Notes under the pieces: generated by a model
Databases searched by the model: none
Seen by the model: the letters and a program-made list of their open reading frames with translations, nothing else
What the model was told of the DNA's origin: nothing
Assembly (NCBI GenBank): GCA_046262295.1
Contig: JBHENC010000007.1
Location: 165,060-229,059 of the forward strand
Source of the DNA: JBHENC01 sp046262295
GTDB lineage: Bacteria > Acidobacteriota > Blastocatellia > Pyrinomonadales > Pyrinomonadaceae
DNA length: 64,000 bases
Reading direction: 5' to 3'
Shown here: positions 8,779 to 19,900 of the stretch, piece by piece
Position numbering within the stretch: the first letter of the stretch is position 1
Layout: every line of letters begins with the position of its first letter
Made by a program: the position numbers and the translations under genes

Positions 8779-8792
8779 ATTTCATCTGCCTC

Positions 8793-10568
8793 TCATTTTT
8801 GCACGAACAACTCTTCGGCGTTCCATAGCGAATACGGAAATATTGCGCTTGGGCGATAGTTGCCGACGCGCATACCGGCGGCGGATGTGATGTGACGGGC
8901 GACAATCGGAACGACGGGCAACTGCTCCGCGATGATGAGCTGGACGTCATGAAAGATAGCCACGCGCTTTTGGACATCTCTCTCACGCGCCTGTGCGGTG
9001 ATGAGTTCATTAATGCGCGCTTCCCAATCGGTGGCCGGTTTAATCTCTTTCGGATGCCACTGGTGAGTCGGACTACTGCTTCGCAAAAAATTAGCATACG
9101 AAGACGGATCGGGTTCCGTGACGGATATGCCGAGCAGCGCCGCATCATAATCGTAGCTCTGCGTCGTCCGGCGCGTTAGCTCGCCCGTCTCGATAGATGC
9201 CACCTGCATTCGTATGCCCAGCCGCGCGAGGTCTTCCTGAATCACTGTCGCCATCGCCACGCGCGCTTCACTCTCGAGCGGCACGATAAGCGTGAACTCG
9301 ACGCGATTGCCGTTAGCGTCATACAACTCCGGCGCGGATGCTTCTCCGCGTATGGCAAAGCCCATCTCCCGCAGCAGCGCGCGAGCCTGTTCCAAATTAT
9401 AATCGGCGCGCGGAATGTCGCGCGCCGCCCACGCGCGATTGCCGGGCGAGACGAAGCCGTAGAGCGGCGTCGCAAGCCCTTGCAGCGTTGACGATGCAAT
9501 TGATTCACGATCAATCGCGTGCGAAATCGCTCTGCGAAAACGCGGATTGTTGAACCACGCACGTTTGATCGGATTAACTACCGGCTGTCCGTTTTGTTCG
9601 CCCTCATTAAGATTGAACCATAGATGATCCGTAATCAGTCCCGGCCCTAGGTCAAGGGCGCGCACGGATTGTGGCGACTGGCGAAGCGTCGCGTAGTCGG
9701 TCGGGCGAAGACGGTCAAGAATATCCAGTGCGCCTTGAGTGAGGCGCGTAACGGCGTTATTCGCGTCGCTGACGACATCTATGACCAGCGTATCCAGATA
9801 GGGAAGCGATGTTCCGTTCCGATCCTTCTTCCAGTAAAAGGGATTGCGTTGGAGCGTTATACTCTCGCCGACGGCGACTGACTTAACCGTGAAAGCTCCG
9901 GCTGAAACGATGCGCGATGGTTCGGTCGTGATGCTCCATGCCTCCCGCAAAGAGCCTTTGTTCAACTCCTGCTCCAGCGCATGGCGCGGCAAAACGGCGA
10001 CGTTCGAGAGGTAGTTCTCCGGCGCGGCGATTGTCTCGGGAAAGACAAGCCGTAACCGGCGCGCATCCGGCGCGGTGATTTCTATCTGCCGACCTCCGAT
10101 CAACATCGCGTCACGAAAGACGGGTGATGCCGTGCGTTCATCATAGATGGCACGGAAAGTGAAAAGCACATCGTCAGCCGTCAATGGATGCCCGTCGGAG
10201 AATCGCAAGCCGTCGCGCAAAGTTAAATCGAGTTGGCGTCCGTCATCGGCCAGCTTCCAAGTTTCGGCCAGACCCGGAACGTAGCGTTGCGTATCATGAT
10301 CTAGTTCGACAAGGCGGCCTCCCATCAAAAGAAAAGCAACAACGAGCGTGTCCACATCGGACGCCGTCAGGTAGTTGAAAGTTTTAGGAGGCGAGATGAC
10401 GCGGTAATGCAATGAACCGCCGCGCGTGCCCGCGATTCGTTCATGCGATATCGCAGATTGCGGCGGCACCTTTGGTTCGGGCTGCGGTCGCTGGCAGGCA
10501 CCCGTCGCCAGAAGTATGACGGGCAACAGTAGGAGAACGAATTGCCTGTACAGGGGGGGGCGTCGCAT
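8793..10568 (-). CDS. Peptide ABC transporter substrate-binding lipoprotein (SBP family 5)
   Basis: 591 residues from ATG 10568; the frame is open to a TTG at 10586, but ATG is preferred. A lipoprotein signal ends in LLATGAC, so Cys should be lipidated. The mature protein has the family-5 pattern: GGSLHYRVISPPKTFNYL, then LAETWKLADDGRQLDLTLRDGLRFSDG, and the middle region AISHAIDRESI. Such proteins bind oligopeptides or similar solutes for an Opp/Dpp-type importer. It is divergent from two matching permease genes at 10785-12901; no ATPase genes are nearby. A run of eight G bases at 10553-10560 falls in codons 3-6, where slippage would abolish expression. Confidence 0.88.
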   Translation of the reverse strand: MRRPPLYRQFVLLLLPVILLATGACQRPQPEPKVPPQSAISHERIAGTRGGSLHYRVISPPKTFNYLTASDVDTLVVAFLLMGGRLVELDHDTQRYVPGLAETWKLADDGRQLDLTLRDGLRFSDGHPLTADDVLFTFRAIYDERTASPVFRDAMLIGGRQIEITAPDARRLRLVFPETIAAPENYLSNVAVLPRHALEQELNKGSLREAWSITTEPSRIVSAGAFTVKSVAVGESITLQRNPFYWKKDRNGTSLPYLDTLVIDVVSDANNAVTRLTQGALDILDRLRPTDYATLRQSPQSVRALDLGPGLITDHLWFNLNEGEQNGQPVVNPIKRAWFNNPRFRRAISHAIDRESIASSTLQGLATPLYGFVSPGNRAWAARDIPRADYNLEQARALLREMGFAIRGEASAPELYDANGNRVEFTLIVPLESEARVAMATVIQEDLARLGIRMQVASIETGELTRRTTQSYDYDAALLGISVTEPDPSSYANFLRSSSPTHQWHPKEIKPATDWEARINELITAQARERDVQKRVAIFHDVQLIIAEQLPVVPIVARHITSAAGMRVGNYRPSAIFPYSLWNAEELFVQK

Positions 10569-10784
10569 CTTTTTCAGAGCTACCAATTGAAGAAGGGAAT
10601 GAATAAATCTTCAGCGTTACGGCTTGCGCTGTAAGCGAATTCAATCATGTATGATGCCGTATGTCTAGCGCAAAGCATGTTCGTCTACCGCCACGCTGAT
10701 GTTTGATAAGGTTTCGGTTCTTTGCTATTAAGACTAAGCCGAAAGGCAAAGGTCTGGAACTGAAAGGCGATTGAAGGTAGCCCG

Positions 10785-11777
10785 GTGCTAAAACTTATAG
10801 CCTCAAGATCGGTGCAGGGAATTATCGTACTGCTCGTCGTCTCGGCGTTGACATTTACGTTGCTCGCGGCAGCGGGCGGCGATGCTTTAACGGCACTGCG
10901 CAATGATCCGCTTATATCGGAAGAAGCTCTCAACGGTTTGCGACGCATTTACGGCTTAGATCAACCTCTCCCGGTTCGCTACGTGCGCTGGCTATACGAC
11001 ATTCTTCATGGCCGGTTGGGTTATTCGCTCTTTTACCAAGCGCCTGTCGGAAGCATTATCCGGCCGCGCCTGCTGCATACTCTGTTGCTTGCCGCTGCTG
11101 CTCTGGTTATCGCATGGACGGTGTCGCTGGCTCTCGGCACATGGGCGGTCAGACGCAGAGGCGGATGGGTGGATCGCGTGTGCGGACTCGTCATCCTGCT
11201 GGCGGCTTCGACGCCGCGCATTGTGCTGGCGCTTGTGGCACTGGCCGTCGGCGCGCGCACTTCTCTTTTTGCCATCGGCGTAGCACCGCAGGAGCTTTCT
11301 ACCGGCAAGATGCTGCTGAGCGTAATTCCGCCCGCGATTGTCCTGAGCGTTCCGCTCATCGCGCTCTTTCTCGCGCAAGTGCGTGAGAGTTTAAGAGCGG
11401 CGCTGCGCGAAGAGTTTGTGCGTGTGGCGCGCGCCAAAGGGTTGCCGGAAAGAATTGTCGTGCTGCGTCATGCTCTGCGTGCGGGACTGAATCCGCTGAT
11501 TACGATTTTCGGATATTCGCTGGGAGGTGTGATAAGCGGCTCTGTGATTGTTGAGACAGTGCTCGGCTGGCAGGGGCTTGGACAGTTGAGCGTGGTAGCC
11601 GTGCGCAACCGCGACGTGCCGCTTTTGATGGGCGTCGTTCTGGTGACGGCGACGGCGGTGCTGTTAGGCAACCTCTTCGCAGATGTTCTTCTACATCTCA
11701 ATGATCCGCGTCTGCGTTTAGTTGAAGCCAGACGCATCACAGCCTCATCCGCAACTGCTTCGACGCCTGCCGCATGA
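10785..11777 (+). CDS. Peptide ABC transporter permease (OppB/DppB type)
   Basis: 330 residues from GTG 10785, with AAGGTAG just upstream. It shows six hydrophobic segments and the cytoplasmic EAA loop reading EEFVRVARAKGLPERIVVLR, followed by GWQGLGQLSVVAV, which are typical of BPD-type permeases. It forms half of the membrane channel of an Opp-type importer. Its stop overlaps the start of the OppC-type gene by 4 bases (ATGA), so the two are translationally coupled. The divergent neighbour encodes the binding protein. The ATPases (OppD/OppF) are absent from the window and must be supplied from elsewhere if the system works. Confidence 0.92.
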   Translation: MLKLIASRSVQGIIVLLVVSALTFTLLAAAGGDALTALRNDPLISEEALNGLRRIYGLDQPLPVRYVRWLYDILHGRLGYSLFYQAPVGSIIRPRLLHTLLLAAAALVIAWTVSLALGTWAVRRRGGWVDRVCGLVILLAASTPRIVLALVALAVGARTSLFAIGVAPQELSTGKMLLSVIPPAIVLSVPLIALFLAQVRESLRAALREEFVRVARAKGLPERIVVLRHALRAGLNPLITIFGYSLGGVISGSVIVETVLGWQGLGQLSVVAVRNRDVPLLMGVVLVTATAVLLGNLFADVLLHLNDPRLRLVEARRITASSATASTPAA

Positions 11778-12901
11778 AGACAACTTTAGAACAAACTGAA
11801 GCACACACTTCTCTCCTCATCGGTGAGACGCAACGGAGAGAAGTGCGGGCGGGCGGGCGGCGGCGCATTCCATTCATCGCGGGATTAATCATCGTTTGTT
11901 CGTTCTATGCGACGGCTATCTTCGCGGATTTTCTTGCGCCTTATGACTACCGCGCGCAATCTCGCCGCGAACCGCTTGCTCCGCCTGCCGCGATTCATTT
12001 CGCGGATGCGCAAGGGGCTTGGCATCTGCGTCCGTTTATTTATCCCAAACGCCTTGTCAATGCGCTTGAGCGTAGCTATACGGAGGACACGGAACGCAGC
12101 TATCCGCTCGCGTTATTCACGCATGGTTATTCTTATAAATTTCTCGGCCTGGTCAACACAGACATACATCTCTGGGGAACAGGCGTGAGGGGGCAGGCGA
12201 ATACACCGCTCGCGCACTTGCTGGGAACGGATGCGCTGGGGCGCGACCGTTTGTCGCGTCTGCTCGTCGCCACGCGGTTTTCGCTTCTCGTCGCTCCGTT
12301 GGGCGTGCTGCTGGCAAGCTTGCTCGGAATCTTTTTGGGTTGCATTGCGGGTTACGCACGGCGCACGTTGGATGCCGTCCTGATGCGCGCCGCCGATGTG
12401 ATGATGGCGCTGCCGACACTGATCTTGATCTTAGCGGCACGCGCCGCTTTTCCGCTGGAACTTCCGCCCGTGCGCGCTGCCGTGCTGCTCGTCATGATTT
12501 TCGTCGCGGTCGGTTGGGCGGAGATGGCGCGCTTAACACGGGGATTGGTGATGGCTTTGCGCAGGCGGGAATTCGTTCTCGCGGCTGAAAGCATCGGACT
12601 CTCGCAACAGCGCGTGTTGTTTCGGCATATCCTGCCGAACGCCGCGCCGCCGCTGATCGTGCAGATGAGCCTCATGCTTCCCGCTTTTCTGTTGTCTGAA
12701 ACGGCGCTCTCTTTTCTGGGTGTCGGATTGCAGGAGCCGGAAGCGAGTCTGGGCAATATGCTGGCGGCAGCAACGGACATCACGCTATTGCGAAGCCATA
12801 CTTTCGTGCTGCTCGCGCCCGCCTTCGTTATTTTTACTTTTGTGCTAGGCGTGCGCCTGCTTAGCGGCGGTCTCAAATCGAGAAGCGAAAGACGTGACTA
12901 A
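11774..12901 (+). CDS. Peptide ABC transporter permease (OppC/DppC type)
   Basis: 375 residues; the ATG overlaps the OppB-type stop. An N-terminal membrane segment is followed by a roughly 120-residue periplasmic insertion (starting FADFLAPYDYRAQSRREP) typical of extended OppC members, the motif LLGTDALGRDRLSRLL, four to five further membrane helices, and the EAA loop EFVLAAESIGLSQQRVLFRH followed by ILPNAAPPL. It pairs with the preceding permease. It is convergent with the lipoprotein gene at 12930, with only 28 bases between the stops. Confidence 0.92.
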   Translation: MKTTLEQTEAHTSLLIGETQRREVRAGGRRRIPFIAGLIIVCSFYATAIFADFLAPYDYRAQSRREPLAPPAAIHFADAQGAWHLRPFIYPKRLVNALERSYTEDTERSYPLALFTHGYSYKFLGLVNTDIHLWGTGVRGQANTPLAHLLGTDALGRDRLSRLLVATRFSLLVAPLGVLLASLLGIFLGCIAGYARRTLDAVLMRAADVMMALPTLILILAARAAFPLELPPVRAAVLLVMIFVAVGWAEMARLTRGLVMALRRREFVLAAESIGLSQQRVLFRHILPNAAPPLIVQMSLMLPAFLLSETALSFLGVGLQEPEASLGNMLAAATDITLLRSHTFVLLAPAFVIFTFVLGVRLLSGGLKSRSERRD

Positions 12902-12929
12902 GATAAGCCGCCGCGGTTCACGAAAATTT

Positions 12930-13658
12930 CTAAAGACGCTTGAGGGCTTTCTGGGCGAGATTCTTTGTCTTCTGGATTTTGACTGTTTCATCGTCAGAAC
13001 CGCCGATGCTAATTCTGACAATGCTGTTTTTCTTTAACACATACAGTGCGCCGGTGATGCGGTTTCCCATCCAGTAAGCTTCATCGCCAACGCCGGGCAC
13101 GGGTCTGGGCTTGCCTCCCTCTTCCTCTTCTTCAGCGCCGCTTTTGTCGCGTTCGCGTTCTTTATCTTTATCCCGGTCGCGGTCTGTCTCCTTTTCCGTG
13201 CGGCGACGGAATCGCTCCATCCAAAGTTCACGCGGCGCGTTTTTGGCGGCTTGAGCGGGATCGCTCTGCGTTAGTTCGAGGCTCACGGATTTAGTGAAGG
13301 TTGCCAGCGAATAGAAGCATTGCGAAACAGCGAGAGCGCCGCTGGTTCGTTCGTTGCTTTTCGTTTCCTTTACCGGCTCGCCCTGCACAGACTCGATCTC
13401 CGCATTTGTGATTAATGTACAGGCGGCAATTCGTCCTTTCGCAGATGCTGTGCTCGTCCCGGCATTCGGCATTGGCGCGCTTTCCGCCTCGCTCGAAACG
13501 CTCGCCGTTGTCGCGGATAATTGGGGCGCAGCCGCTGAACCGGAAGAGGCGTTCGGTTGCGACGCGACGGATCGTTGCTCGGTTACGGAATTCGAGCCGC
13601 AGTTACTGCCAACAAGAAGAAGGCAACAGAGCAGAGCGGTGTGGATATTAAAGGCCAT
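12930..13658 (-). CDS. Lipoprotein of unknown function with a highly charged segment
   Basis: 242 residues from ATG 13658, with GAGGAG 9 bases upstream. A short lipoprotein signal ends in LLVGSNC. The next 60 residues are Ser/Ala-rich and probably disordered. A folded part begins near IAACTLITNAEIESV, which resembles the start of small lipoprotein domains seen with a conserved Cys pair (here CTL and QCFYS). A low-complexity run of Arg, Asp, Lys and Glu (from RRRTEKETDRDRD) follows, then a final conserved-looking block VPGVGDEAYWMGN and ALYVLKKNSIVRISIGG. Function unknown; it is likely anchored in a membrane facing the periplasm. Confidence 0.75.
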   Translation of the reverse strand: MAFNIHTALLCCLLLVGSNCGSNSVTEQRSVASQPNASSGSAAAPQLSATTASVSSEAESAPMPNAGTSTASAKGRIAACTLITNAEIESVQGEPVKETKSNERTSGALAVSQCFYSLATFTKSVSLELTQSDPAQAAKNAPRELWMERFRRRTEKETDRDRDKDKERERDKSGAEEEEEGGKPRPVPGVGDEAYWMGNRITGALYVLKKNSIVRISIGGSDDETVKIQKTKNLAQKALKRL

Positions 13659-13900
13659 CAAAGCAGACTCCTCAGTTGATTTGCCAGCGCGCGTCCTTTG
13701 CCTGTCGTTGAAACCTGAAATCGCCGTTCAGTTGACGGCGCTTGATAGAAAACATTCTAACGCCAATTCATCACAGCCTTAAAGCTATGACGAATTGCGC
13801 AGAATGATTGGTGCGAATCTCCCCGGCGATCTTTAAGAGAATGATTGACGCAAAGCGTAGCGATGCCAAGCGAAAGTTCGTCGCCAATTAACAGGTCAAG

Positions 13901-13937
13901 TTGAGTGGCATTGCGCGAGATGCGCAATGCCACTCAA
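13901..13937. terminator. 16-bp perfect hairpin downstream of the giant exoprotein gene
   Basis: The arms TTGAGTGGCATTGCGC (13901-13916) and its exact complement (13922-13937) enclose a 5-base loop. It begins 12 bases after the stop of the 2371-residue gene on the minus strand. There is no T tract, so termination by this hairpin alone is uncertain. Confidence 0.55.
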
Positions 13938-13948
13938 GCTCACTTCGT

Positions 13949-16900
13949 CTAGCGTGCAACAAGAGGAGTGGCCGCCGTCCAGACCTCAATCGGGCCGAGA
14001 CTGATGTTAACCACCTTGATGATATAGACGCCGCCCTGTGTCACAGGCGTCTCAATGACAGCGTAGCCCGTAGAGGCGTCGGCGGTATTGAGCACCAGTC
14101 CCGAAGGATCAATCAACACCAGCTTGATCGGAGCGCCGGCGGTAGATTCCGCCACCACTGCAATCTCCCGCGCGTCTGCGCCGAGCGTCACACTGCTGAC
14201 CAACTCTTGAGCTGCGCTGAGCGTCGTCGTGTTGGTCTGTGTTACGCCGGGGCCGGTTGCCGGACGCGCGTTCGAGTAGGAGTTGTCCAGACAGATGCCA
14301 TCAACATAGACGGCATCCCGGACATTCCGCAGCTCGAACGTGTGCTGGCCCGGCGCGAGGCCGGTGTACCGCGCGTTGTATCCGAATTCGGGAGCGCGCG
14401 TTGTGCCTTTAGTGCCGTTGTAGCTGATCGTGCCTCTGGACACACCGTCAATAAAGACCTCTGCGCTGCCACCCTTCGGAGCCTTAGCGTAAGCGTAAGT
14501 GACCGCGCCCGTGCGACCTGCCGGTACGTCAAAGGCCAGCTTCATCCCGTTCGTTGACTTGCCCGTATTGAAGGTGAAATGCCCCGCGCTCGCATTCGGA
14601 TCATTGACCAAGTGCCAGCCGTTGGAATAAGCGATACGCGAATCGTTATCCTCCAGACAGACGGGCGGATCATTGACCACGATGTAGACGGAAGCGGACG
14701 TTGTGGCTGCGCCGTCGTTGTCTCTCGCCACAGCGGTGAGCGTGTACGTACCGGAGGGCACATTGCTCCACGCGAAGCTGTACGGCGCAGTAAGGTCTTC
14801 ACCGATCTTGATGTTGTTCTGGAAGAACTCAACCTTGCTCACCGTTCCATCGCTATCGGATGCGTTTGCAGTGATCGTGATGTTGGCCGGTGCGCTGAAA
14901 GTCGCTCCTTCGGTGGGGCTTGTAATGCTCACCGTCGGCGGCGTGTTGACTCTGATGGAAACCTGCGCGGTATTGGTGCTTGCTGCGCCGTGCGAATCCT
15001 GAACGGTGAGCTTCGCCGTGTAGGTTCCAGCCTGATTGTAAGTGTGCGAGACAGTCGGCGTGCTTTGCGTAATAACACCTCCCTCGCCGAAGTCGAACGT
15101 ATAGGAAGTGACAGAGTCGCCCGGATCGGGATCGCTTGAGCCGGAGCCGTCAAAACTTACGGCGAGCGGCGCGTTGCCCGAAGTCGGCGTTCCTGTTAAG
15201 GCAGCCGTAGGCGGACGGTCGTTGACGGTGATGAATGCCTGCGCGACGTTGATGCTCGTTTGACCCGTAGCGTCTCTGACTTCGAGCGTCGCACGATAAC
15301 TTCCGACTCCGTTATACGTGTGCGAGATAGTCGGCGTCGTTTGTGTAACCACGCTGCTGCCGTCGCCGAAATCGAAGGTGTAGGAAACGATTGCGTCTCC
15401 ATCGGGATCGCTTGAGCCGGAGCCGTCAAAACTTACGGCGAGCGGCGCATTGCCTTCAATCGGCGACGCTGCGAGAGCAGCCGTCGGTGGCCTGCGCGGC
15501 CGACAGAAACCGTTTCCGACGAGCACATACGAGGGCGTGACTGACGTAATATCAGCCGCCGTAGAGCCGGTCACGTTCACGTTTCCGTTGCCTGCAAAGC
15601 TTCGCGGGCTGATGTTGCCGAGCGTTTGCCCGGCAGTCGGCGAACCCACTTTGCTGTTCGCAATCGTGATCGTGAATGTTCCCTGCGCCTGATTAACACT
15701 GCCTGCGTCGGCAACGCCTTCGGGGAAAGGTCTGTTTGCATCCGGGCTTGGGCTGGTCGTCGAAAGCGGCGCGCCGATATGACCGTACTCGTAGCTTAAC
15801 GCGCCGGTCGCGTCCGACTTGGCGGCGACGTACTTGCGCAGTCCCGTGCCGAAGTCCCAGATGATGTACCACTGGTGATCGGGAGGAATTGTGCTCAAGC
15901 TCGCCACCTTCATGGTGAACACAAGCCTGTCGGGTTGTCCCGCCGTATAAGGTTCGGCAATCCACGCTTCCTGAATATCAAGCGCAGGCTCCGGTGGCAC
16001 GGCATCGCCGGTCGGGTCTTTCACCAGACTGACGCCCGGCAGCTTGCACGGATCGGCAGCCGGAGCAGGGCTAACTTCACTGCAATCGCTTAACGGGCTT
16101 TCGCCGACCGCATTGACCGCCGTCACCGTGTAAAAATAGTTCGCGCCCGGATCGGCCGAAGGATCGTCGTAGTTTCGATAAGTTCCGACATCGGCCAGCA
16201 GTGTTTTCTGTGTGCTGCCGTCCGTGCGGCGATAAACGCGGTAACCGGTAATCGGCGTTCCGCCATTGTCCGGCTCAGACCAAGCGAGATGCACACCCGT
16301 GCTGTCGCTGGTCGCTGTCGCCAGAGGCGAGCCGGGCACTGTCGGATCGGGTTGATCGTAGGCCGCGAAGAGACGTTTGCCGCCGCTCTGCCGCGCGATG
16401 ACGGCCTTCGCCGTAAAATCATTCGCTCCGCCGTTGATGCACGTGCCGGTAATACATCCATCGGGATAGCCGACGAGCACGCGCCCTTCTTTGTCAACGG
16501 TCGCATCCATAAAATCTAATAGGTTGCGATCAGGTTTCGTGCGCGGGCCGGCGGGCGCTTGCGCGCAGGAGGTTGTTCCCAGATTACAGATCGAACCGCG
16601 CTGTACCGGATCATTGGGCGTGGCATCAACCGTCGTCCATGTTCTGCCGCCATCGAAGGTGCTGGCGATGTAAAGATGCCACACGCCCGTGAAGGATTCA
16701 TTCGTGTAGTTGCCGGGCGTCGGCGTGCCAAGAAACGTATAGGCCGCGCGGTCTTTATCCCCTGCTACCACTGCCGGGAAAGTTATGTTGTTGATGCCGA
16801 GCTGCGTGCCGACATCCTGATCGCTTTCCCACGTCGCGCCTTGATCGTGCGACACTGCAATGCGCGCGTGGCCGTCGCTGTGCTGATAGCCAAGATAAAT

Positions 16901-19900
16901 TGTTCCATCGGCTCCGATGCCGACAGACGGATCAACTAGGTATCCGGTCGTGCCGCTATTCGGAACAGTCCGCACCGTCCATGTAATGCCGTTGTCTTTA
17001 GAGACTACGACCGATGCTCTGCCGGGCGAACCGCAGCTCTTGTTTGGAACATAAACCGTTCCATCGGGAGCAACCTTCACGTGCCCGTGCAGGCCGCTGC
17101 ATGAATTCGATGTATAGATCGGCACTGCCGGGCCATATGTTAAGCCGCCGTCGGTGCTGAGCGCACACAGTGCATTGACAGCATCCTGCGAGCAGTAGTA
17201 GACGGCGTTCGGGTAAGTCGGATTGGCAGGAAGAGGCGCATGATACGGGCCTGCGCCAATCGTCTGGTGATCTATGCCCGAAGCGATGCCGCCGCCCTGA
17301 TTCGGAACCCACGTCCGGCCGTCGTCATCTGTTAAGGATGAGAGGCTGGTGGTTCCGGCCAGTTGCGAAACGATTGTACGATTCGGCGTGTTATCGCCGG
17401 AGGCGCGCATATGATCCGTGAAGAGAATCGGGTCAAGACTTTGCTTAGATGTCGGCGCGCTCTTGTCTTCCCACACGGTCTTCGCCGGTGAGAAGCAATC
17501 GTTGAACATAACGCGCAGAGTTTGCAGCCCGGACTGGAAGAAGACTCTGCCGGTCTGCCAGTTGACGCCGATGCTCGGTTCTCCGGCCGTCGTGCCGACG
17601 CCATTCGGTGCGGCGTAGTTTTGATAGCGCGGCCCCGGCTGCGGCGTCCCGCTCGGCGGCGGCGGCGGCAGCGTTACGGGACACACGCCTGTGCCTGCGA
17701 ACGTAAAGCTTCCGCTGGCCGTCGAATCTACGGTCTGATTCAATCCGTTGCCGATTGCGCCGATGAGAATAGAAGTTATGCCGTTGACAGCCGTAAGCGT
17801 TTTACCCGCAGAGAGGTCAACGATTGCGCCCGACAACGTCGCGCCACCTGTCGCGGCGACGGGTTTTTTGAGTTTGTCCAGCCGCAGGACAACGGTCAGC
17901 GTTTTGTTTGCCGGATTGAGCGAGCCGCCGTCGGCGCTTCCCACCGTGCGGCTAATCGCGTTGGCTCCGGTGGTATCCACAAAGCCGTAGTTAAAGGAAG
18001 TCCCGGTCGGGTTGGAACTCGAATTCGTATTTACGCTCACGAAGTAAGTCGTGGTCGTGCCGTCCGCGTGCGTGGCGTTAAAGGAGGTGCGCCAGTTGCC
18101 GTTCGGCGGCAGCGTGTTGGAATCGAGCGCCGAGACGGTCATCGTGACGACAAGCTGTCCGCTGCCGCCCGGATACTGCTCGGCAAGCTGGATCGCGCGA
18201 ATGTCCTGCTGCTGATTGGCATTCGGCGCGCCCGTCTGATCATTCGCCGGATCGGTCACCACTGTGATGCCCGGCAGCGTGCATGAATCGGATGTTGATG
18301 AAGGCGTTGGCGTCGCTACCGGAGTCGGTGTCGCCGTAGGTGTCGGAGTTGGTGTAGGAGTTGACGATGCTGCGCAGACTGCCCACCTTGAACCGAAGCC
18401 TGTGTCGGGCGCGCGATCAGCGGGTTGAGTGAAAACAAGTCCGGTTCCCGTCGCGCCTTCGCCGGAGATCGTCAGCGCGTATGGCTTGCTGACCGCAGGC
18501 GTCGTGGTCGTGTCGGTCGGGCTAATCGGAATCGTCGGGTTGCCGACGCCGCTCAAAGGCACTGTGACGGTTACCGTCCCATTCGCGCCGGGATTGAATG
18601 TGCCCGTCGCGGCCTTCGATGTGCCGCTCACAAACTTGTTGCCGGATGTATCGAACTCTCCGTAGAGATACGAGACCGTTCCGCTCGCCACCGCGCGCGT
18701 CGCGTAGGTCTTACCGTCGCTCGATGTCCACACAACGTAGTAATAGGTTTGAGACGTACCGTTGATCGGCACGGCGGACAGGTTTTTCAGCGCCATCGTC
18801 GTCGTCAGCGTTCTGGCGGCGGCGTTGGTCGAGAATGAAACATTGGTGATGTCAACCTGATCCGTGCTGCCTGCGGCTGATCCGTCAACTGCCGGATTAA
18901 CGGCATCTCCGGCGGCATCAGTGATGACATTGAGGCCGTCACAGGAATCCGTCTGACTGTTGGCGGGCGCAGGCGCGCCGGTAGTGTTAACTTCGCAGGC
19001 TGCTCCTTCACCGGCGGCATTCGTCGCCGTCACGCGATAGAAATAGGTTGTGCTCGCGTCAGTCGTCAGATCGCTGAAAGGCGTCGGGTCTTTACCGGCG
19101 GCAACGCTTGCCAGCAACGTCTCGCCGCCGCTCGTTGTTCCGCGATAAACCTTGTAGCCTGTGATTGCCGAGCCGCCGTTGTCCGGCTCCGGCCAAGAGA
19201 GATACACGCCTGCGCCGTCGCGCGTTACGGACACACGCGGCGCGCCCGGCGCGGTTGGTTCGGGCGGATCATACTGTGCAAACAATCTTCTGCCGCCTGA
19301 CTGCCGCGCAATTGTTCCCAGCTTGCTGCGCGAAGTTGAGGGGTCTGTGCAGGCCGCTCCGATGCATCCGTCTGCATAGCCGACGAGCACGCGCCCTTCT
19401 CTGTCAACGGTCACATCCATGAAGTCGAGCAGATTGCGATGCGGTTGGCTGCCGCCCTGTAGCCAGATGCCGCCACGTTGCACCGGATCGGTAGGCGTCG
19501 CATCCACCGTGACCCAAGAGTTGCCGCCGTCATACGTCGTGGCGACGTAAAGATGCCAGATGCCTTTGAAAGTCAGCGATTGAAAGTTACCGTCGGTGAT
19601 CGTGTTGGGAGTTGACGTGCCTAGAAAAGCGTAGGCCGCTCGATCATCATCGCCTGCCACCATCGCCGGAAAAACCGTGTTCTGGATATTGAAGGCCGCG
19701 CCCACGTCCTGCGGCTGCGACCAGCTGTCGCCGTGATCGTGTGAGACGGCAACACGCGGATGCCCGTCGCCATCTGCATACCCGAAATAGACTGCGCCGT
19801 TAGCGCCGATGCCTACGGAAGGATCGCTGTCGCCCGGCGTGCTGTTCGGAACAGTCTTGATCGTCCACGTCACACCGTTGTCCGTCGAAACGGCGACGCC

